DNA of 64,000 nucleotides, taken from positions 1 through 64,000 of the forward strand of contig NZ_JAAAYE010000008.1 of NCBI RefSeq assembly GCF_013282575.1, read 5' to 3'. Both the position numbers and the translations under genes were made by a program. This DNA comes from Paraburkholderia sp. NMBU_R16 (GTDB taxonomy: Bacteria; Pseudomonadota; Gammaproteobacteria; Burkholderiales; Burkholderiaceae). Positions 34,775-44,647 of the stretch are shown here, piece by piece (position 1 is the stretch's first letter; each line of letters begins with the position of its first letter). The notes beneath the pieces are model-generated. The model was not told where the DNA came from. It searched no databases and saw nothing but the letters and a program-made list of their open reading frames with translations.

Positions 34775-35488
34775 ATGGCCTTAACCGACACTCTCCCGAT
34801 TCCGATGAAGCCGATCCGCCTCGTATGTGGCACCCGATACTCCGAAGCGCAGTTCGTCGAAAACACGGCGCTCGCCCGGTCGCTCAAACTCTACGATCAT
34901 CCTCCCGTGCAGCAGTTGCTGCTGTTCGACAACAACACGACGGGTCTTTCGACGATCTACAACCGCGCGATCGAGCACGCGAAAGAGCATCCGGCCGTGC
35001 TCGTGTTCATTCACGATGACGTTTCGCTGTGCGACTTCTTTTGGGCCGAACGCATACGGGAAGCACTCGAACGCTTCGATATCGTCGGTCTGGCGGGCAA
35101 CACGCGGCGCATGCCGCGACAGCCGTCGTGGGCATTCTCGCCCGATCTCAAGTGGGACGAGCCGGAGTATCTGAGCGGCACGGTGGGGCACGGCAAAGGT
35201 TTCCCCTGCGATATCGTTTCGCAGTTCGGCCCCTCGGGCCAGGCGTGCAAGCTGCTCGACGGGCTCCTGCTCGCCGCGGACAGCGAGCGGCTCGTCGCGA
35301 GCGGGCTGCGTTTCGACGAGCAGTTCGATTTCCATTTCTACGACCTCGATTTTTGCCGTCAAGCCGAGCTCCAGGGCATGACGATGGGCACGTGGCCGAT
35401 CAGCGTGGTGCATGAAAGCGGCGGCGCCTATGGCAAGCCCGCCTGGCGCGCAGCTTACGAGCGCTATTTGCGCAAATACGGCGAGTGA
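34775..35488 (+). CDS. GT-A type glycosyltransferase
   Basis: 237 residues; a compact glycosyltransferase with YNRAIEHAKEHPAVLVFIHDDVSLCDFFW, where the HDD is the likely metal-nucleotide motif, and DEQFDFHFYDLDFCRQAELQG, the acceptor-side acidic segment typical of glycosyltransferases beside TPR-OGT genes. Acts in the cytoplasm on the growing glycan or protein. Just 4 bp before the first TPR-OGT gene. Confidence 0.75.
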   Translation: MALTDTLPIPMKPIRLVCGTRYSEAQFVENTALARSLKLYDHPPVQQLLLFDNNTTGLSTIYNRAIEHAKEHPAVLVFIHDDVSLCDFFWAERIREALERFDIVGLAGNTRRMPRQPSWAFSPDLKWDEPEYLSGTVGHGKGFPCDIVSQFGPSGQACKLLDGLLLAADSERLVASGLRFDEQFDFHFYDLDFCRQAELQGMTMGTWPISVVHESGGAYGKPAWRAAYERYLRKYGE

Positions 35489-35492
35489 GACG

Positions 35493-37289
35493 ATGGCGAC
35501 CGAAGCTTTGTCCGCGCCGCCGATCGAAACAGGACTTGCACTGCAGCAAGCCGGGCGGCTAGCCGAGGCGGCAGCCGTGTACCGCCAGATACTCGCGATC
35601 GAGCCCCGGCATGCCGACGCACTGCATCTGCTGGGTCTCGTTGCCTATCATCAGGGCGATTACACCGCATCGACCGAACTCATCATGGCTGCGCTCAGCC
35701 ATCGCGAGAGCGAGATCTACTACGGCAACCTCGGCAATGCGTTGACGGCGCGCGGCATGCACGCAGCCGCCATCGAAAGCTTTCGCCATGCCATCGCGCT
35801 GCGCCCGGACTATGTGCCGGCGCACAACAATCTCGGCAATCTGCTGCGCGACCAGGGCAAGCTGGCCGAATCCGCGCAGTGCTTCGAGACGCTCATTGCG
35901 CTGAAGCCCGATTACGCCGAAGCCCATAACAACCTCGCGAACGTGCTCGTCGATATGGGCGAGCTCGAAGTGGCGATCGAACACTACCGAAACGCGATTC
36001 GCCTGCGGCCCGAGTTGCTCGAGGCACGCAGCAATCTGTTGTTCATCCTCAGTTATCGCGAGCGTTTCGATGCGGCCGAGTACATGCGCGAGGCGCGCGA
36101 ATTCGGGCGCGTGGCGGCCGAGCGGGCCCAACCGTGGCACGACTGGCCTGTCTCGCTCAGTCCCGGGCGCAGTGGACCATTGCGCGTCGGCTTTGTCTCG
36201 GGCGATCTCAAGGTGCATCCGACGGGGCACTTTCTCGAGAGCCTGCTCGCGCATCTCGATCCGCGGCGCATCGAACTCGTCGCCTACCCGACGCGCCGCT
36301 TCGAAGACGCGCTCAGCGCGCGCATCAAACCTCGTTTCGCGCAGTGGACGCCGATTGCGGGAATGACCGACGAAGCCGCCGCCGAGCGTATTCGAAACGA
36401 CCGCATCGACATCCTCGTCGATATGTCGGGGCATATGAATTTCAACCGCCTCGCGCTGTTCGCCTGGCGGCCGGCGCCCTGCCAGGTCAGCTGGCTCGGC
36501 TATTTCGCGAGTACGGGCGTGGCGGCCGTCGATTATCTGCTCGGCGACCCGCACGTGCTTCCGGCCGGCGCCGAGGATCAGTATGTCGAACGCCTCTGGC
36601 GGCTGCCCGACAGTTATTTGTGCTTCACGCCGCCGTCCGAAGACGTGGGAGTCGGCGCATTGCCGATGCTCACGCGCCGGCACGTCACCTTCGGCTGCTT
36701 CAACCATCTGATGAAGATGAACGATGGTGTGGTCGACGTATGGGCGCGCATCCTTCACGCAGTCCCGGGCTCGCGGCTTTTCCTGAAAGCCAAGCAGCTC
36801 GACGTGCGCGAAATGCGCGAGGCGACGTTTGCACGCTTCGCTGCGCGCGGCATCGATGCACGCCGCCTCATCCTCGAGGGCCGTTCACCGCGCACCGAGT
36901 ACTTCGCCGCGTACCGCAACGTCGACATCGCGTTGAGTCCGTTCCCGTATCCCGGCGGAACGACGAGCGTCGAGGGCTTATGGATGGGCGTGCCGGTGTT
37001 GTGTCGCCGAGGCGATCGGTTCCTCTCGAGCATTTGCGCGAGCATGCTGCACTCGGCCGGCCTCGAAGACTGGATTGCCGATGACGACGATGACTACGTC
37101 GAAAAAGCCGTGGCGTTCGCGAACGAGCCGCTGCGCCTTGCGATGCTGCGCGACGGTTTGCGCGATGCCCTCATTGCGTCGCCGCTCGTCGACGCTTCGC
37201 GTTTCGCCCGTCATCTCGAAGCGGCGTTCGAGGGCATGTGGCGCGAGCGCGTTGCCGGCATCGAGAAGCATTCCGGGTCAATGCGATGA
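35493..37289 (+). CDS. TPR-containing O-GlcNAc transferase-like protein (SPINDLY family), first of three
   Basis: 598 residues. About five TPR units fill residues 10-190 (for example PDYVPAHNNLGNLLRDQGKLAESAQCF), followed by the GT41 catalytic region: LRVGFVSGDLKVHPTGHF, QVSWLGYFASTG, FGCFNHLMKMNDGVV and the nucleotide-binding FPYPGGTTSVEGLWMGVPVL. Such proteins attach a sugar to Ser/Thr. In flagellar clusters the usual target is flagellin before export. The stop overlaps the next OGT start (ATGA). Confidence 0.88.
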   Translation: MATEALSAPPIETGLALQQAGRLAEAAAVYRQILAIEPRHADALHLLGLVAYHQGDYTASTELIMAALSHRESEIYYGNLGNALTARGMHAAAIESFRHAIALRPDYVPAHNNLGNLLRDQGKLAESAQCFETLIALKPDYAEAHNNLANVLVDMGELEVAIEHYRNAIRLRPELLEARSNLLFILSYRERFDAAEYMREAREFGRVAAERAQPWHDWPVSLSPGRSGPLRVGFVSGDLKVHPTGHFLESLLAHLDPRRIELVAYPTRRFEDALSARIKPRFAQWTPIAGMTDEAAAERIRNDRIDILVDMSGHMNFNRLALFAWRPAPCQVSWLGYFASTGVAAVDYLLGDPHVLPAGAEDQYVERLWRLPDSYLCFTPPSEDVGVGALPMLTRRHVTFGCFNHLMKMNDGVVDVWARILHAVPGSRLFLKAKQLDVREMREATFARFAARGIDARRLILEGRSPRTEYFAAYRNVDIALSPFPYPGGTTSVEGLWMGVPVLCRRGDRFLSSICASMLHSAGLEDWIADDDDDYVEKAVAFANEPLRLAMLRDGLRDALIASPLVDASRFARHLEAAFEGMWRERVAGIEKHSGSMR

Positions 37290-39619
37290 AGACACGCCAG
37301 GGAACGTTGCCGCACCGCGCGGGTGAGCCGCCGAGGCTCGGCGCCTGGTTGAACGAGGCGCTCGCCCATCATCAGGCGGGCAGGCTCGGCGAAGCCAAGA
37401 CGCTCTATTCGCGCATTCTCGAGGTTGATCCGCGGCATGCCGATGCATTGCATTTCATGGGCCTGCTTGCGTGTCAGATCAAGCAGCATGCGCCCGGGCT
37501 CGCATTGATTCGCGAATCGATCGCCCTTCATCCGAATGCGATCTACTACAACAACCTCGGCAACATGCTGCGGGAATCGGGTGCTCGCGACGAGGCCGTT
37601 CACGCTTACCGCAGCGCGATCGCGCTCAAGGCGGATTATGCGGAGGCGTACAGCAACCTCGGGAATGCGTTGCGCGAAAGCGGCGACACGAAGGGCGCGC
37701 TGGAGCACTGCGCCCGTGCGCTCGAACTGCACCCGGGCCATGCGCAGGCCTATAACAATCTCGCCAATGCACTGAAAGATTTGGGCGAGTTCGAGGCGGC
37801 GGCGCTCAGCTACGGCAAGGCGATCGCCGCCAACCCGGGCTTCGTCGAAGCCCATCTGAATCTGGGGCACGTGCGCAAGGCGCAAGGCGATCTCGATGCC
37901 GCGGCGGCGAGCTACCGCAGCGCGGTCGCGCTGGCCCCGCAGTTGGCTGCCGCGCACGACGGCCTCGGCGGGTTGGCCCTTTTTCGCGGCGAGGTGGACA
38001 CGGCAATCGAGCACTATCGGCGCGTGGTCGCGCTCGAGCCGCAATCGGCGCACGCGTGCAATACGCTGGGCAACGCGCTCAATGCGGCAGGCCGCGTCGG
38101 TGAAGCCATCCCCGTCTACGAGCAGGCCATCGCGCTCGACCCCGACTTCCCGGATGCCTGGCACAACCTTGCCAATGCGTTGCGGCGTCAGGGCATGCCG
38201 ACGCGCGCGGTCGTCTGCGCCCGGCGTGCGATCGAGCTGCGCGGCGACACACCCTCGTTCCACAACAATCTCGGCGCGATCCTGGCCGATCTGAGCCAGT
38301 TCGACGCGGCGCTCGAGTGCTATCGCGCGGCGCGCGCACTCGATCCCGATTTCGGCGAATCGCACACCTGCGTACTGTTCGGGCAATCGTACGTCACCGA
38401 ATGGTCGGCCGACACCCACCTGGCCGATGCGCGATACTTCGGCGAGCGGATGGCGGCGCGGGCCAAACCCTACCGGCATTGGCCCGTGCTCGACGCGGTA
38501 CGCGGCAGCGCGCGTGCGCTGAGAGTCGGATTCGTGTCGGCCGATTTCAGAAAACATCCGGTCGGCTACTTTTTCGAGTGCGTGCTGAGCCATCTCGATC
38601 GCTCGCGTATCGAGCCGATCGCCTATTCGAACGGTCTGCAAAACGACGAACTCACGGCACGCATCAAGCCGCGTTTCGACGCGTGGCACCACGTCGCCGA
38701 TACGAGCGACGCGGCGCTCGCGCGGGCGATTCATGAGGATGGCATCGATATCCTCGTCGATCTGTCGGGCCATACCGGCCGTAACCGGCTGCCGATGTTC
38801 GCATGGCGGCCGGCACCCGTGCAGGTGAGCTGGCTCGGTTACTTCGCGACGACGGGCCTCGCTGAAATCGACTATGTGCTGGCCGATCCACATGTGGTTC
38901 CGCCCGACGAGGCCTCGCAATACGTCGAGCAAATCTGGCGGTTGCCCGATTGCTATCTCTGCTTCACGTTGCCTGACCTACGTATGCCGGTCGCGCCGCT
39001 GCCGGCGCTGACCAACGGCTACATCACGTTCGGTTGCTTCAACAACCACAAGAAGCTGAACGACGGCGTCGTTGCACTGTGGTCGCGACTGCTGCGCGCG
39101 ATACCCGACGCGCGCCTGATGCTGAAGAATCACCAACTGAGCGAGGCCGTCATCCGCAGCGAGACGATCTCGCGCTTTGCGGCCCACGGTGTCCCGGCCG
39201 ATCGGCTCGTGCTCGAAGGGCCGTCATCGCGCGAGGCGTATTTCGACGCCTATCGTCATGTCGATATCGCGCTCGATCCGTTTCCTTATCCGGGCGGCAC
39301 GACGAGCGTCGAAGGACTCTGGATGGGCGTGCCGGTGCTGGCCCGGCGCGGCGACCGCTTTCTCGCGCACCTCGGTGAAATGGTGGTGCGCACGGTAGGA
39401 CTCGACGAATGGATTGCGGCCGACGATGAAGACTACCTGGCGCGCGCGATCGCCTTCGCCCGGGACTTGCCGGCGCTCGATCGATTGCGCGCGAGCTTGC
39501 GCGAGCGTGTCGAACGTTCGCCGCTTGCGGACGCCGAGCGTTTCGCGGGCCACCTCGCGACGGCCTTCGAGCAGATGTGGCAGGCGCGCGTGAGTCGCCC
39601 CCTGGAGCTGACGCAATGA
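37286..39619 (+). CDS. TPR-containing O-GlcNAc transferase-like protein, second of three
   Basis: 777 residues, the longest of the trio because of an expanded TPR array of about nine or ten units over residues 15-380. The GT41 catalytic part repeats the same motifs: LRVGFVSADFRKHPVGYFF, WLGYFATTGLAEIDYVLADPH, FGCFNNHKKLNDGVV and FPYPGGTTSVEGLWMGVPVLA. A longer superhelix suggests a different or larger protein acceptor. Coupled by 4-base overlaps on both sides. Confidence 0.88.
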   Translation: MKTRQGTLPHRAGEPPRLGAWLNEALAHHQAGRLGEAKTLYSRILEVDPRHADALHFMGLLACQIKQHAPGLALIRESIALHPNAIYYNNLGNMLRESGARDEAVHAYRSAIALKADYAEAYSNLGNALRESGDTKGALEHCARALELHPGHAQAYNNLANALKDLGEFEAAALSYGKAIAANPGFVEAHLNLGHVRKAQGDLDAAAASYRSAVALAPQLAAAHDGLGGLALFRGEVDTAIEHYRRVVALEPQSAHACNTLGNALNAAGRVGEAIPVYEQAIALDPDFPDAWHNLANALRRQGMPTRAVVCARRAIELRGDTPSFHNNLGAILADLSQFDAALECYRAARALDPDFGESHTCVLFGQSYVTEWSADTHLADARYFGERMAARAKPYRHWPVLDAVRGSARALRVGFVSADFRKHPVGYFFECVLSHLDRSRIEPIAYSNGLQNDELTARIKPRFDAWHHVADTSDAALARAIHEDGIDILVDLSGHTGRNRLPMFAWRPAPVQVSWLGYFATTGLAEIDYVLADPHVVPPDEASQYVEQIWRLPDCYLCFTLPDLRMPVAPLPALTNGYITFGCFNNHKKLNDGVVALWSRLLRAIPDARLMLKNHQLSEAVIRSETISRFAAHGVPADRLVLEGPSSREAYFDAYRHVDIALDPFPYPGGTTSVEGLWMGVPVLARRGDRFLAHLGEMVVRTVGLDEWIAADDEDYLARAIAFARDLPALDRLRASLRERVERSPLADAERFAGHLATAFEQMWQARVSRPLELTQ

Positions 39620-41628
39620 CGACCGCAACGGTGGCGCAGCCGGCGCTGGCGGTGGCCCAGTTGATCGACGAAGGGCTGGCCCTGCATCGCGCGGGCCGTC
39701 TCGATGCCGCGCGTGCCGCCTATGAACGCGCGCTGGCGCTCGTGCCGCGTCACGCGGATGCGCTGCATCTGTCGGGCGTCGTCGCCATGCAGCAGCAGCG
39801 GTTTGCCGATGCCTTCGATCTGATCGGACGCGCCATCGAGATCAGCCCGCAAGCCTCGTTCTTCGATAATCTCGGTTGTGCGCTATTCGGATGGGGCAAG
39901 CTCGCCGCGGCGGCCGAATGCCATCGGCAGGCAATCGCGCTCGATGCGTCGAGCTTTCGCGCGCACAACAATCTGGGCAACGTATTGCACCGGATGCGGG
40001 TACCGGCTGCCGCCGCGGCCAGTTTTCGCGCCGCCGTTGCGCTGAACCCCTCGTTTGCCGAGGCCCATTGCAATCTCGGTAACGTGCTGCGCGAACTCGG
40101 TGAGGCGGCGCTCGCGGTCGAACATTGCCGACACGCGATTGCGCTGAATCCGTCGTTCGGCGAGGCGCACAACAATCTCGGCAACGCGCTGAAGACGCAG
40201 GGCAGGCTCGATGAAGCCGCGCAATCCTATCGCGCTGCGGCACGGTTGATGCCGCACGAAGCGCAGGTACCGCTCAATCTCGGCATCGTGTGCCGGGAGA
40301 CGGGCCAGCACGAAGACGCCATCGTCTGTTTCCGGCAGGCGTTGACGTTGCGGCCCACGTGGCACGAAGCCTGGAGCAATCTGCTTTTCACGCTGAGCTT
40401 TGCGCAAGGAGTCAGCGTGGCGGCCTATCTCGACGAGGCGCGCCGCTATGGCGAGCTCATTCGCGCGCACGTGTCGCCGTATACCGATTGGCGCGCCGAT
40501 ACGACGGACGACGCGCCGTTGCGTATTGGCTTCGTTTCGGCCGATTTGCGCGTCCATCCGGTCGGATTCTTCATCGAGAACGTCGTAGCGCACCTGGACC
40601 CGCAGCGTGTGCAGCTCTATGCGTATGTCACGCGGCCCCATGAAGATGCACTGAGCGCGCGGATCAAGCCGCGTTTCGCGGCATGGCGCAGCATCGTCGA
40701 TCTCGATGACGAATCGGCTGCGCGAACGATTCGCGATGACGGCATTCATGTGCTCGTCGATTTGTCGGGTCATACCGACTGCAACCGGCTGCCGGTTTTC
40801 GCGTGGAAACCGGCGCCGGTGCAAACGAGCTGGATCGCGTACTTCGCGTCGACCGGGCTGGATGCGATCGATTATGTCCTCGGCGATCGATGGGTGCTGC
40901 CACCTGACGAGGCCGATCACTTCGTCGAACGCGCATGGCGGTTGCCGCACGGATATCTATGCTTTACGCCGCCCGATACGACGGCCGAAGCCGACGCGGC
41001 CTTGCATGCCGAGCGACAAGCGAACGCGCTGACCACCGAACGCGCGCCGACCTTCGGTTATTTTGGCGACCTAGTCAAATTGAACGATCAAGTGCTCTCG
41101 GTGTGGGCGCGGATTCTTCGCTCGGTACCCGAGGCCAAGCTCTTCGTGAAGGCGCAGCAGCTTGGCGACGAAGTGCAGCGCGAACGCTTGTCCGCGCGCT
41201 TTTCGTCGCTCGGCATCGAACGCTCGCGACTGATCATGGAAGGCGCTTCGCCGCGCGTGGAATATCTCGCGGCCTATGGCCGCGTCGACATCACGCTGAG
41301 TCCGTTTCCCTATCCGGGCGGCACGACGAGCGCCGAAAGCCTCTGGATGGGCGTCCCGGTGCTATGCCGCCGCGCCGATCGCTTCCTCGGTCACCTCTGC
41401 GAAAGCGTGCTGCAGAGCATCGAACTCGGCGATTGGATCGCGGCGGACGACGCGCAATACGTCGAGAAGGCCGTGGCGTTCATGCGCGATCGCGCATCGT
41501 TGAGCGCGCTTGCCGCGGGATTGCGCGAGCGCATGCTGGGCTCGTCGCTTTGCGATGCAAAACGTTTTGCTCGTTCGCTGGAAAGCGCGTTTGCTGCGAT
41601 GTGGCAGGCGCACCTGCAAGCGCGGTGA
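39616..41628 (+). CDS. TPR-containing O-GlcNAc transferase-like protein, third of three
   Basis: 670 residues with about six TPR units, then the GT41 domain (LRIGFVSADLRVHPVGFF, FPYPGGTTSAESLWMGVPVLC). The region corresponding to FGCFN in the other two is FGYFGDLVKLND, and WLGYF is WIAYF, so its donor or acceptor pocket has changed. It closes the operon; the convergent gene at 41688-42548 begins 60 bp away, with a small GC hairpin between (ccgctcaggagcgg). Confidence 0.86.
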   Translation: MTTATVAQPALAVAQLIDEGLALHRAGRLDAARAAYERALALVPRHADALHLSGVVAMQQQRFADAFDLIGRAIEISPQASFFDNLGCALFGWGKLAAAAECHRQAIALDASSFRAHNNLGNVLHRMRVPAAAAASFRAAVALNPSFAEAHCNLGNVLRELGEAALAVEHCRHAIALNPSFGEAHNNLGNALKTQGRLDEAAQSYRAAARLMPHEAQVPLNLGIVCRETGQHEDAIVCFRQALTLRPTWHEAWSNLLFTLSFAQGVSVAAYLDEARRYGELIRAHVSPYTDWRADTTDDAPLRIGFVSADLRVHPVGFFIENVVAHLDPQRVQLYAYVTRPHEDALSARIKPRFAAWRSIVDLDDESAARTIRDDGIHVLVDLSGHTDCNRLPVFAWKPAPVQTSWIAYFASTGLDAIDYVLGDRWVLPPDEADHFVERAWRLPHGYLCFTPPDTTAEADAALHAERQANALTTERAPTFGYFGDLVKLNDQVLSVWARILRSVPEAKLFVKAQQLGDEVQRERLSARFSSLGIERSRLIMEGASPRVEYLAAYGRVDITLSPFPYPGGTTSAESLWMGVPVLCRRADRFLGHLCESVLQSIELGDWIAADDAQYVEKAVAFMRDRASLSALAAGLRERMLGSSLCDAKRFARSLESAFAAMWQAHLQAR

Positions 41629-41687
41629 CGCAGCTACCGTAGTGAACCGCTCAGGAGCGGCAGAGCGGGCAACCGGCCGAGCTCTGC

Positions 41688-42548
41688 TTATGCCTGCATG
41701 CCCGCCGCTTTGCGCGCGTTTTGCATGAGCGTCACACGAATCTGATGGAACACGTCGAGGTAATGTGCGCGGCGCGTTTCGATGGCCGCGGTCTTGAGGG
41801 CATCGAGCACGAGCAGATCGGCGGGATAGCCTCGCACGATCGAAGGAGACATCGGCAGACGCAGCGGATCGAAGTGGTGGACCCGCCAGCGCGGATCGGC
41901 GGCGAGCACGAGTGCGACGATGCGCTCGATGATGAACACCTTCGACGGCGCGTCGCCCGGACCGTAGGCGATCGGTGCATTCAACAGTTGCGCGAGCTCG
42001 CTCGTGCCCGCTTCGGCGATGGCGAACAAGCGCTCGGTGACACCGAGCCACGTGCGCCAGAACGCCGGCTTCGCGACGAAATAATTGCAGAAGATGCTGT
42101 GGCGCGAGTCCATCGGAATGGTGTGCGGATCGATTCCGGGCGCCACGACTTCGATCACGGCCTCGAAGATCGGCCAGATGCCCGGGTGGTTCGTCGCGGC
42201 CTGCTCGAAGACGTTCAGATGAGCGGCACCTTGGTCGAAGAACGGTGAAAAGCCTGTGACGTCGGCGTCGGCAGGCGCGGCTGCGATGAATGCGTTGACG
42301 GTCGCCGAGTCGAGCGTCGTCTTGTGCCGGAACTTCGGCGAGAAAAAGCCGTAAAGCGTGCCCTCGTCGAGCGAATGCCCGAGCAGGTAGGTCCGCATGG
42401 GCCAATACTCGCGCCAGTCGGGGCGCTGCCCGCAGTTGTCGAGGGCAATGAAGCCCGGGTCGAGCTGCAGCCGCGTTTGCTCGGAATAGTAGATCTGTCG
42501 GATTTCGACAGACCGGGCGCCGCGCGCAGTAGACGGCGATTCGATCAT
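41688..42548 (-). CDS. Uncharacterised protein of the flagellar glycosylation region
   Basis: 286 residues from an ATG with GAGG upstream (an in-frame ATG at 42599 is a poorer start). It is soluble, with conserved-looking RQIYYSEQTRLQLDPGFIALDN near the start and DWREYWPMRTYLL, FFSPKFRHKT and DSRHSIFCNYFVAKPAFWRTWL. I recall similar proteins in Burkholderiaceae glycan clusters but cannot name a reaction. Located between the OGT operon and the fliC-fliD-fliT genes, so a link with flagellin modification is plausible. Confidence 0.7.
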   Translation of the reverse strand: MIESPSTARGARSVEIRQIYYSEQTRLQLDPGFIALDNCGQRPDWREYWPMRTYLLGHSLDEGTLYGFFSPKFRHKTTLDSATVNAFIAAAPADADVTGFSPFFDQGAAHLNVFEQAATNHPGIWPIFEAVIEVVAPGIDPHTIPMDSRHSIFCNYFVAKPAFWRTWLGVTERLFAIAEAGTSELAQLLNAPIAYGPGDAPSKVFIIERIVALVLAADPRWRVHHFDPLRLPMSPSIVRGYPADLLVLDALKTAAIETRRAHYLDVFHQIRVTLMQNARKAAGMQA

Positions 42549-42704
42549 GGCCTCGGTTCCGGTTCTGGGTTTGCGGCTAACGAGCCGCGCGGGCTTCACG
42601 CTCGCGGGACCCAGACGATATTTTAAGCGGCACGTCGTTTCGCTCGATTGGCGGAAATGAGCGGAGATTCGGCCTCAGTTCGTCCTGACGAAGCGGCCGT
42701 GCCA

Positions 42705-42730
42705 ATAAAAAAGCCGCGTTGCCGCGGCTT
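42705..42730 (-). terminator. Rho-independent terminator downstream of fliT
   Basis: Perfect 8-bp stem aagccgcg / cgcggctt with a 4-base loop, followed on the minus strand by TTTTATT. About 80 bp beyond the fliT stop, it ends the fliC-fliD-fliT transcription unit. Confidence 0.8.
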
Positions 42731-42811
42731 CGAGAGTGACACACCGCGCCAGTTTCACGCGGTTGTTCTTCTTGGTTCGATACTGCCTGCGCTGCAGGCG
42801 GCCGACGAGCA

Positions 42812-43111
42812 TCAGCGCAGCTGTTCCGTAGCGAGGTATTGACCCGCGGCCGCGACGCGCCGCTGGGCATCGTTGTACCGCGACGAGATCGCGTTGCGGG
42901 CTGCGGCCGCTTTGTCCATGATGGCCGCGTTCATCGCCATGATCTCGCGGATCATGGCGAGCCCCGTATCGGACTGTTCGCGTCCCAGCGACATCAGAAG
43001 CGGCGAACGCTCGTCGGCAAGCTCCGCGGCGACGCAATAGTCGCCGGCATCGAGCGCGGCGACGAGCGTGCGCGTCAACTCATAGGCGCGCGTCAAGGTT
43101 TCATTCGGCAT
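42812..43111 (-). CDS. fliT: FliT-like flagellar export chaperone
   Basis: 99 residues, entirely helical in appearance (ETLTRAYELTRTLVAALDAGDY ... NAISSRYNDAQRRVAAAGQYL). Size and position right after fliD fit FliT, the cytoplasmic chaperone that holds FliD and in enterics also restrains FlhDC. Primary sequence conservation in this family is low, so the name rests mainly on context. Confidence 0.75.
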   Translation of the reverse strand: MPNETLTRAYELTRTLVAALDAGDYCVAAELADERSPLLMSLGREQSDTGLAMIREIMAMNAAIMDKAAAARNAISSRYNDAQRRVAAAGQYLATEQLR

Positions 43112-43142
43112 GCTTGCTCACTCCTGCTCGGATGGGACTGCG

Positions 43143-44561
43143 TCAGGCCGACTTGTTCAGCGTGCCGGCACTGCCGTTGCCGCCGAACAGCTGGTTCAGG
43201 TACGACGTGTTGTTCGCCATCTGCGTCATGAGCGTGTTGAGCGCGGTGAACTGCGCGTTGTACTGCGCGGCCAACGTGTTTTGATAGTCGGTCAGCGCCG
43301 TCTGCTGATCGGTCAGGCTGGTCAGATCGGAATTGATCGTAGCGGTGCGCTGATCGATCTGGCCGGTGGTCGACTCGGTGTACGCGTTGATGAACGAATT
43401 GAGTTGCTGCCCGATGCCGTTCGTTCCGTTGAAGAGCGCCTGAACGGAAGTGGGGCTGGAGGCGAGCGCCGACGACAACGTGTCGCTGTTGACGACGATC
43501 GTCCCGTTGTCCTGCAGATCGAGGCCGATCTGCGCAAGGCTGTAGGTCGTACCGTTCGACGTCACACCGTTACTGACGATCGAGGCCAGGCCGTTGACGA
43601 CCGAATTGAGCATGGCGTCGCCAAGCAGCGGCCCTGCCGTCGACGTGCTCGTGTTGAACGAAGACAGCGACTGTTCGTTCGTGACCCACGAGTTATACGC
43701 CGCCGCGAAGTTCGTGATGGTCTGCTGGATCGTATTGTTGTTCGTCGCCACGCTGAGCGTCTGCGTGGTACCGACCGCGGCGGACGTGAGCTGCAGCGTG
43801 ACGCCTGAGAGCGCACCGGTCACGGTATTGGTCGCGCTCGTGACGGTGTTGCCGCTGATGGTCAGCTTCGCGTCCTGCGCGGCCGTGACCTGCGTGAAGC
43901 TTGCGGTTTGAAGGCCGGCGTCCACGCCGGCGCCGCCGCTGATCGTTACCGTATTGGCCGCGCCCGTGCTCGTCGACGTCAGTATCAGGTGTTGGCCGTC
44001 GGCCGCCGTGACGACCGAAGCGGTCACGCCGGGATTGGTGGAGGCGCTGTTGATCGCCGAAGCCAGACCGGACAGCGTATTGTTCGTCGAATCGAGCGTG
44101 ATCGACATCGACTTCGCGCCCACGCCGACCGTTACCGTACCGGTGCCGAGGGTCGCATTACTCGCATAGGCCGCCGACGAAATCTGATTGGCCTGTGCAA
44201 GCTGCTGCACGTTGATCGAATAGCCGCCCGCAACGGCGCCCGTCGTCGTGCTCGCTGTGATACCCGTGCCGCTCATCGTCGCGGTGAGGGCAGTGAAAGC
44301 GGTGCCGTCGGACAGGCCGGCGAGCGCCGATTGCAGTGCGGAAAGCGAGGACTTCATCGTGCCCAGCGCCGACAATGTCGTGTTGTCGGTGCTTTGCGCA
44401 GTGCTGATCGCAGCGGCTTGGCCCGCTGTCTTGGCGGTGACGAGCGCGGAGACCAGCGAGTTGACGTCGAGTGTCGATTTCGTCGCGCCGCTCAGAATGG
44501 ACTGTGCGGCCTGCTGTAGCAGACTGTTGGTCGAAGAGGTCGTCGAAGATGCTGTCGTCAT
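43143..44561 (-). CDS. fliD: Flagellar hook-associated protein 2 (filament cap) FliD
   Basis: 472 residues with the FliD plan: N-terminal region rich in Ser/Thr/Ala (STLDVNSLVSALVTAKTAGQAA), central beta domains, and a C-terminal helical region starting GPLLGDAMLNSVVNGL and containing DQRTATINSDLTSLTDQQTAL. FliD caps the filament and folds flagellin subunits. Located downstream of fliC on the same strand, with a structured 225-bp spacer. Confidence 0.93.
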   Translation of the reverse strand: MTTASSTTSSTNSLLQQAAQSILSGATKSTLDVNSLVSALVTAKTAGQAAAISTAQSTDNTTLSALGTMKSSLSALQSALAGLSDGTAFTALTATMSGTGITASTTTGAVAGGYSINVQQLAQANQISSAAYASNATLGTGTVTVGVGAKSMSITLDSTNNTLSGLASAINSASTNPGVTASVVTAADGQHLILTSTSTGAANTVTISGGAGVDAGLQTASFTQVTAAQDAKLTISGNTVTSATNTVTGALSGVTLQLTSAAVGTTQTLSVATNNNTIQQTITNFAAAYNSWVTNEQSLSSFNTSTSTAGPLLGDAMLNSVVNGLASIVSNGVTSNGTTYSLAQIGLDLQDNGTIVVNSDTLSSALASSPTSVQALFNGTNGIGQQLNSFINAYTESTTGQIDQRTATINSDLTSLTDQQTALTDYQNTLAAQYNAQFTALNTLMTQMANNTSYLNQLFGGNGSAGTLNKSA

Positions 44562-44647
44562 TCCAGGCTCCGTGCGGCGCTGCCGTGACAGTCCGCGTCG
44601 CTGTGCCGCTCGTGCGGTCGTTATTCCGGTCGATCAGCAATGCGCAA

